Assembly: GCA_943788115.1 (NCBI GenBank)
Contig: CALSPA010000005.1
Location: 62,001 to 126,000 of the forward strand
DNA length: 64,000 nt
Source: an uncultured Flavobacteriales bacterium
Lineage (GTDB): Bacteria; Bacteroidota; Bacteroidia; Flavobacteriales_D; Parvicellaceae
Direction of reading: 5' to 3'
Below the pieces are notes generated by a model. That model was given only the letters and a program-made list of their open reading frames with translations. It was not told where the DNA came from and did not search any database. Positions 59,835 through 64,000 of the stretch are shown one piece after another. How positions within the stretch are numbered: the first letter of the stretch is position 1; every line of letters starts with the position of its first letter. Made by a program: the position numbers and the translations under genes.

Positions 59835-60911
59835 ATGATTTGGTTGGGCGATTATTTTGAATCTAATGCTTCTCAAAGAAGAGGGGCATTGGTTTTACTA
59901 GTGCTTATTGCTATAGTGGGGATTAGTTATTTACTAAATTCTAGAAACCCGGCTCAATTGAAGCTAATATTTCATGAGCAAAAAGTTGTAGTTCAATCAA
60001 ACGATATTAAAGTTGATAGTGTTCCAATTGAATCTGATCAACTTGTTAAGTTTAACCCTAATATTATTAATAAAGAAAAATGGATAAAACTTGGATTTTC
60101 AGAGAAACAAGCCCAAATAATCCTTAATTATAGAAGCTCAATAGGTGGTTTTAAAACAAGTAAAGACTTAGCTAAATGCTATGTGATCGATTCAGTTAAA
60201 TTCCGGCAACTTCTTCCTTATCTATTAGTACCTAAAATTAAATATAATGACAACACTTGTACTGCTTTATTCCTTTTAAAATCAGACACTCCAATATATT
60301 ATTTAAATCAAAAGTTTGATAATTTATTTTATTTGAGATCTGGGAATTCATACAAATATTACATTGGAAAAGATCTTTCAAAAAGTATTTTAGATTCTAT
60401 TTGCGAAAGTTTGGATAGTATTGAATTTGAAAATGCTTCAATAGAATTGTTAGATTGTTTTAAACTAAAAAAGATTAATTATAAGCAATCAAAATTAGCT
60501 GTCAGTGTAAATGAGTTAGATCTTAATCTGACAAGTGCTAAAGAATTAACTTCTATAAGAGGGATTGGCGCTGTACTATCTTTAAGAATTATTGAATATA
60601 GAAATAGCTTAGGGGGCTTTATTTCAGTGAATCAGCTCGATGAAGTCTTTGGTTTGGATAATGAAACATTGCAAACGATAAAAAACAAAGTCACAATAAA
60701 TGACACTATTCCTTTAAGAAAATTAAACATTAATCAATTAACCATTGATTCTTTAAAATCTCACCCTTACATTAATTGGAACTTAGCTAACGCTATTGTT
60801 CAATTTAGAATTCAACATGGTAACTACGATTCATTTGAAAAAATCAAATCTATTCATTTGGTAAATAATAAGATATATCTTAAAATTGCACCTTATTTAA
60901 CAATAAGGTAA
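59835..60911 (+). CDS. Helix-hairpin-helix (ComEA-like) protein with membrane anchor
   Basis: A 358-residue protein. I start it at the ATG at 59835 (IWLGDYFESNASQRRG), seven bases after the symporter stop; an earlier in-frame ATG lies inside that gene. One membrane helix is at about 20-39 (GALVLLVLIAIVGISYLL). Several helix-hairpin-helix motifs follow: 'KLGFSEKQAQIILNYRSSIGGFKTSKDLAKCY', 'LNLTSAKELTSIRGIGAVLSLRIIEYRNSLGGFISVNQL', and 'NWNLANAIVQFRIQHGNYDSFEKIKSI'. ComEA-type HhH domains bind DNA during uptake, but such proteins in this phylum may serve other roles. Extracytoplasmic DNA binding is a reasonable guess. Confidence 0.8.
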   Translation: MIWLGDYFESNASQRRGALVLLVLIAIVGISYLLNSRNPAQLKLIFHEQKVVVQSNDIKVDSVPIESDQLVKFNPNIINKEKWIKLGFSEKQAQIILNYRSSIGGFKTSKDLAKCYVIDSVKFRQLLPYLLVPKIKYNDNTCTALFLLKSDTPIYYLNQKFDNLFYLRSGNSYKYYIGKDLSKSILDSICESLDSIEFENASIELLDCFKLKKINYKQSKLAVSVNELDLNLTSAKELTSIRGIGAVLSLRIIEYRNSLGGFISVNQLDEVFGLDNETLQTIKNKVTINDTIPLRKLNINQLTIDSLKSHPYINWNLANAIVQFRIQHGNYDSFEKIKSIHLVNNKIYLKIAPYLTIR

Positions 60912-60925
60912 AATCCGCTATTTAA

Positions 60926-61465
60926 TTGAAAGTTTCTCAAATATTAATAGATAAAATTAATTCAACTATAAGGGATGTTCATGATTTTCCTAAAGAAGGA
61001 ATTGTTTTTAAAGATATTACTCCAATTTTAAAAGACGCTAAACTTTCAAAAGAGATTATTAAAGAACTTTCTTCCAATCTTCCTAAAGAGACTACACATG
61101 TTGCTGGAATTGAAAGTCGTGGGTTTTTATTTGGATTTCCATGTGCAATGGAAAGTGATATTTCTTTTGTTTTAATAAGGAAAAAAGGAAAACTTCCATA
61201 CAAAACCGTTAGCTATAAATATGATTTAGAATATGGGTCTGCAGAAATAGAGATGCACATAGATGCTGTAGGTCCTGGAGATAAAGTAATTATTCACGAT
61301 GACTTACTTGCCACAGGAGGTACTGCTGAGGCTGCAGCCGAGCTAATAACAAGTCAAGGTGCTGAGGTTATAGGGTTTTCTTTTGTGGTTGAGCTTTCTT
61401 TTTTGTCAGGCAAGAATATTTTAACAAAATATTCTAATAATATAGAGTCATTAATAAAATTTTAA
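60926..61465 (+). CDS. apt: Adenine phosphoribosyltransferase
   Basis: Purine salvage: adenine + PRPP to AMP. The 179 residues show 'IRDVHDFPKEGIVFKDITPIL' at the start, 'VAGIESRGFLFGFPCA' (about 60-75), 'IRKKGKLPYKTVS' and the PRPP loop VIIHDDLLATGGTAEAA (~121-137). The start is TTG at 60926, 14 bases after the helix-hairpin-helix gene, which gives the normal N-terminus; an ATG start would lose part of the conserved opening. Confidence 0.93.
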   Translation: MKVSQILIDKINSTIRDVHDFPKEGIVFKDITPILKDAKLSKEIIKELSSNLPKETTHVAGIESRGFLFGFPCAMESDISFVLIRKKGKLPYKTVSYKYDLEYGSAEIEMHIDAVGPGDKVIIHDDLLATGGTAEAAAELITSQGAEVIGFSFVVELSFLSGKNILTKYSNNIESLIKF

Positions 61466-61474
61466 AAACACACA

Positions 61475-62617
61475 ATGAATTTTGATATTACAGAAGATCA
61501 ATCAATGATTGAGCAAATGGTTAAAGACTTTGCAGAAAAAGAAATTAGACCAAATGTGATGAAATGGGATGAATCTCAAGATTTCCCAGTTGAGCTATTT
61601 AAAAAAGCTGGAGAACTTGGTTTGATGGGGGTTTTGGTACCTGAAGAATTTGGTGGAGCTGGGCTTGGTTATTTCGAGTATATTTCTGTGATAAGAGGGA
61701 TATCTAAAGTTTGCGGTTCAATCGGTCTTTCTATAGCAGCTCATAATTCATTATGTACTAATCACATACTAAAATTCGGGAATCAAACTCAAAAGGAAAA
61801 ATGGCTACCTAAATTGGCTTCTGGTGACTGGATAGGTGCATGGGGTTTAACTGAGCCAAATACAGGTTCTGATGCTATGCGAATGAAATGTACAGCAAAG
61901 CAGGATGGAGATTATTGGGTGATCAATGGAGCTAAGAATTTTATTACTCACGGCCGATCTGGAGATATAATTGTTGCTGTGGTTAGAACCGGAGAATTGT
62001 TAGATTCTCACGGTATGACAGCTTTTGCCATTGAGAGAGGCACCCCGGGGTTTTCTGGAGGTAAAAAAGAAGATAAACTAGGAATGAGAGCTTCTGAAAC
62101 TGCAGAGGTTATTTTTGATAATTGTAGAGTTCATAAGGACAACATTCTTGGAAAGGTTGGTGAAGGTTTTATTCAATCTATGAAGATTTTAGATGGCGGA
62201 AGAATTTCAATAGGTGCTTTAGGGTTAGGTATTGCTGAAGGAGCTTTAGAAGCGTCAATTAACTATGCTAATGAGCGGGAGCAATTTGGTCGTCCGATTA
62301 GTTCTTTTCAGGGGATTTCATTTAAGTTAGCTGATATGGCAACAGAAATTGAAGCGTCTAAATTATTGCTTTATCAAGCAGCAGATAAAATAATGAAAGG
62401 TTTGCCCGTTAATAAATTATCAGCAATGGCTAAATATAAAGCATCTGAAGTTGGCGTAATGGCATCTACAGAAGCAGTACAAATTTTCGGTGGTTATGGT
62501 TATATTAAGGATTTTCCTGTGGAGAAATTTTACAGAGATTCTAAATTGTGTACTATTGGAGAAGGTACTTCAGAAATACAAAAATTGGTTATTTCTAGAG
62601 AGTTATTAAAAAAATAA
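61475..62617 (+). CDS. Acyl-CoA dehydrogenase
   Basis: FAD-dependent alpha,beta-dehydrogenation of acyl-CoA thioesters in fatty- or branched-acid breakdown. The 380-residue length is that of short/medium-chain members. Seen are 'WIGAWGLTEPNTGSDAMRMKCTA' for flavin binding (~120-142), 'KNFITHGRSGDIIVAVVRTG', 'GGRISIGALGLGIAEGALEASINYANEREQFGRPI' (~247-282) and the C-terminal 'QIFGGYGYIKDFPVEKFYRDSKLCTIGEGTSEIQKL', with the catalytic Glu in GEGTSE near residue 363. Chain length specificity cannot be read. It is nine bases after apt. Confidence 0.93.
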   Translation: MNFDITEDQSMIEQMVKDFAEKEIRPNVMKWDESQDFPVELFKKAGELGLMGVLVPEEFGGAGLGYFEYISVIRGISKVCGSIGLSIAAHNSLCTNHILKFGNQTQKEKWLPKLASGDWIGAWGLTEPNTGSDAMRMKCTAKQDGDYWVINGAKNFITHGRSGDIIVAVVRTGELLDSHGMTAFAIERGTPGFSGGKKEDKLGMRASETAEVIFDNCRVHKDNILGKVGEGFIQSMKILDGGRISIGALGLGIAEGALEASINYANEREQFGRPISSFQGISFKLADMATEIEASKLLLYQAADKIMKGLPVNKLSAMAKYKASEVGVMASTEAVQIFGGYGYIKDFPVEKFYRDSKLCTIGEGTSEIQKLVISRELLKK

Positions 62618-62624
62618 TCAAATT

Positions 62625-62657
62625 TTGTTTTTTAGTTTTAAAAAAAAAATATCTTTG
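62625..62657 (+). promoter_or_regulatory. Promoter of rpsU
   Basis: TTG at 62625-62627 and TATCTTTG at 62650-62657 with a 22-base spacer fit the Bacteroidota promoter; a poly-A tract sits directly before the -7 box. The rpsU ATG is 35 bases on. Confidence 0.6.
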
Positions 62658-62692
62658 CACACCTTAAATAATATTAAATAAACGCATACAAC

Positions 62693-62881
62693 ATGTTACA
62701 AATTCCGGTTAAAGAAGGCGAATCTATCGAAAGAGCTCTTAAAAAGTATAAAAAGAAGTTCGAAAAAACGGGTGTACTTAAGCAATTAAGAGAAAGAAAA
62801 CAATACATTAAGAAATCTGTTATCAGAAGACAGCAGGTTATCAAAGCTGAGTATGTTGAAAGAATGCTTTCAGAAGAATAA
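62693..62881 (+). CDS. rpsU: 30S ribosomal protein S21
   Basis: Small basic ribosomal protein that sits near the anti-Shine-Dalgarno end of 16S rRNA. The 62 residues 'VKEGESIERALKKYKKKFEK' onward, with 'GVLKQLRERKQYIKKSVIRRQQ', are typical S21. In Bacteroidota bS21 is linked to sequestration of the anti-SD sequence, which fits the lack of clear Shine-Dalgarno sites in this window. It has its own promoter and terminator. Confidence 0.95.
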   Translation: MLQIPVKEGESIERALKKYKKKFEKTGVLKQLRERKQYIKKSVIRRQQVIKAEYVERMLSEE

Positions 62882-62901
62882 CTTTTTTAAATATATTTCG
62901 T

Positions 62902-62936
62902 AAAGGGAGTTGAGTTTATCTTCTCCCTTTTTTTTT
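62902..62936 (+). terminator. Intrinsic terminator after rpsU
   Basis: AAAGGGAG (62902-62909) pairs with CTCCCTTT (62923-62930), followed by a run of T to 62936. The TTG start of the recombinase gene is the end of this T run. Confidence 0.75.
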
Positions 62937-63822
62937 GGAAAAAAATCAAGAAAATATCAACCAATTTATCCACTATTTAAAGGTGGAAAAAAGGTATTCA
63001 GAGAATACGCTTACGGCATATTCAAAGGATTTACAACAATTTTCATTGTTTCTATTAAAACAGTTTGATTTTACGTTTAAAGACGCCAAGCATCTTCACG
63101 TAAGATCATTTATGGTTGAACTAATGAACGATAAAATTTCAAATCGATCAGTTTGCAGAAAATTAAGTGCATTGAAATCCTTGTATAAATTTTTAATAAA
63201 AAAAGGTGAAGTAGAATTTTCCCCTTTAGCAAATATTCAGCTTCCTAAAATTCAGAAAAAGCTACCATCCTTTATAAAGGAAAAAGAAATTTTAGAACTA
63301 AATGATAGAGGTATTTATTCAGAAGATTTTTTTGGTTTAAGAGATTACGTTTTAGTTCGGCTATTTTACCAAACAGGAATGCGTCTTTCAGAACTTACTG
63401 GATTAAAAGATGTTGATGTTTCTAATGATGTAATAAAAGTTATTGGTAAGAGAAATAAGGAAAGAATGATTCCAATTAGTAGTAATCTATCTACAATATT
63501 AAAAGATTATAAAGATTTAAAAAACAAACAATTTCCTAATTCTTCAATTACTTTTATTGTTTCTGACAAAGGAGATAAAGTGTATGAAAAATTTGTTTAT
63601 AGAAAAGTTAATTATTACATTGGTAAAGTGTCTAGTTTAGAGAAAAAGAGTCCGCATGTCTTAAGACATACATTTGCTACTCACATGCTAAACAATGGTG
63701 CTGATTTAAATGCCATTAAGGAGATTTTAGGCCATGAAAACCTCTCTGCTACACAAGTTTATACGCATAACTCATTTGAGAAATTAAAAAATATTCACCA
63801 ACAAGCCCACCCTCGTGGCTAA
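62935..63822 (+). CDS. Tyrosine recombinase XerC/XerD
   Basis: Site-specific recombinase of 295 residues, probably resolving chromosome dimers at dif. The N-terminal SAM-like domain ('FIHYLKVEKRYSENTLTAYSKDLQQF') precedes the catalytic domain with Arg in QTGMRLSEL (near 149), Lys in 'VIGKRNKERMIP', HVLRHTFATH (~241-250), GH in ILGHENLSATQVYTH and the nucleophile Tyr near 276. The housekeeping setting (rpsU before, hpf/raiA start after) and Xer-like length argue for XerC/XerD and against a mobile integrase; C versus D is not decided. The start is TTG at 62935. Confidence 0.88.
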   Translation: MEKNQENINQFIHYLKVEKRYSENTLTAYSKDLQQFSLFLLKQFDFTFKDAKHLHVRSFMVELMNDKISNRSVCRKLSALKSLYKFLIKKGEVEFSPLANIQLPKIQKKLPSFIKEKEILELNDRGIYSEDFFGLRDYVLVRLFYQTGMRLSELTGLKDVDVSNDVIKVIGKRNKERMIPISSNLSTILKDYKDLKNKQFPNSSITFIVSDKGDKVYEKFVYRKVNYYIGKVSSLEKKSPHVLRHTFATHMLNNGADLNAIKEILGHENLSATQVYTHNSFEKLKNIHQQAHPRG

Positions 63823-63836
63823 TAAAACATATATAT

Positions 63837-64000
63837 ATGCATGTACAAGTTCAAGCTATCCAATTTTCATGCCGATCAAAAGCTATTCGATTTCATGTAA
63901 GTCAAAGACTTATCTAAACTCAATTTATTTTTTGGACCAATATTCTTGGTTCTGAGGTTTTTTTAAAGGCTAGATTAGGGCTGATTCAAACTTAAATAAT
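63837..64000 (+). pseudogene. Start of ribosome hibernation factor gene (HPF/RaiA), disrupted by several indels
   Basis: The ATG at 63837 opens MHVQVQAIQF, typical of HPF/RaiA, which dimerises or silences ribosomes in stationary phase. After this the reading frame changes repeatedly: a one-base shift in the TTTT run near 63862 restores HADQKLFDF; further shifts bring out a KLNLFF-like stretch, LGSEVFLKARL, and finally ADSNLNN before the window ends. At least four apparent indels fall in 160 bases, so either the gene is decayed or, more likely, the base quality is poor here. The 3' part lies outside the window. In related genomes hpf commonly follows xer. Confidence 0.6.

Noticed and set aside
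62935-63822. Tyrosine recombinase as a mobile-element integrase or adhesin invertase
   Set aside because: It is of housekeeping Xer length, lies between rpsU and an hpf-like start, and has no att sites or phage genes around it.

Overview
The window is an AT-rich chromosome segment of a marine-type Bacteroidota, most likely order Flavobacteriales. The evidence is a short-chain, eukaryote-like glutamine synthetase (GSII), a fused SecDF, TAnnTTTG-type -7 promoter boxes, PorP/SprF and PorE-like type IX secretion (T9SS) parts, and several proteins ending in T9SS sorting domains. No rRNA, tRNA, CRISPR array or insertion sequence was recognised.

Layout: (1) 136-15484, mixed envelope and housekeeping genes: an OmpA/TSP3 envelope protein, an unknown secreted protein, murB, two glycosyltransferases, ftsE, a large TPR protein followed by an outer-membrane barrel, and gyrB. 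(2) 15497-40368, one 25-kb leftward adhesin locus. It runs from an ECF sigma factor, through a one-pass membrane protein with two PKD domains and a T9SS type B C-terminal domain, a small secreted protein, a giant ~6,380-residue SprB-like adhesin (18787-37935), another small secreted protein and a second type B-sorted protein, to a PorP/SprF protein. (3) mdh at 40532-41461, convergent with a leftward trio (DCC-family protein, lipoprotein, FG-GAP/VCBS protein with a type A sorting tail). (4) 44701-63822, rightward housekeeping genes: secDF, tatA, a Ca/Na exchanger, glnII, a PorE-like protein, purM-prfA-pyrF, PspC, a K+ channel, an RmlD-like reductase, an AGCS symporter, a helix-hairpin-helix protein, apt, an acyl-CoA dehydrogenase, rpsU and xer, then a disrupted hpf/raiA start.

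The adhesin locus is the most interesting part. The giant gene holds 28 near-identical 237-bp (79-aa) SprB-like units, interrupted twice by an apparently identical 468-bp two-module insert, with higher-order duplications. About 4,600 consecutive residues appear to contain no Lys or Arg. The sigma factor's partner carries the same kind of sorting domain as the adhesins downstream, which suggests, as inference only, that the locus senses T9SS cargo or export status.

Single-base frameshifts break the OmpA protein (twice), the 2801-4259 gene, the first glycosyltransferase, the giant adhesin (twice), prfA, pyrF and, repeatedly, the final hpf fragment. They hit essential genes and, outside the giant repeat gene, lie towards the window ends. 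Base-level or assembly error is therefore the simplest explanation, and these genes are annotated here as single, probably intact loci.
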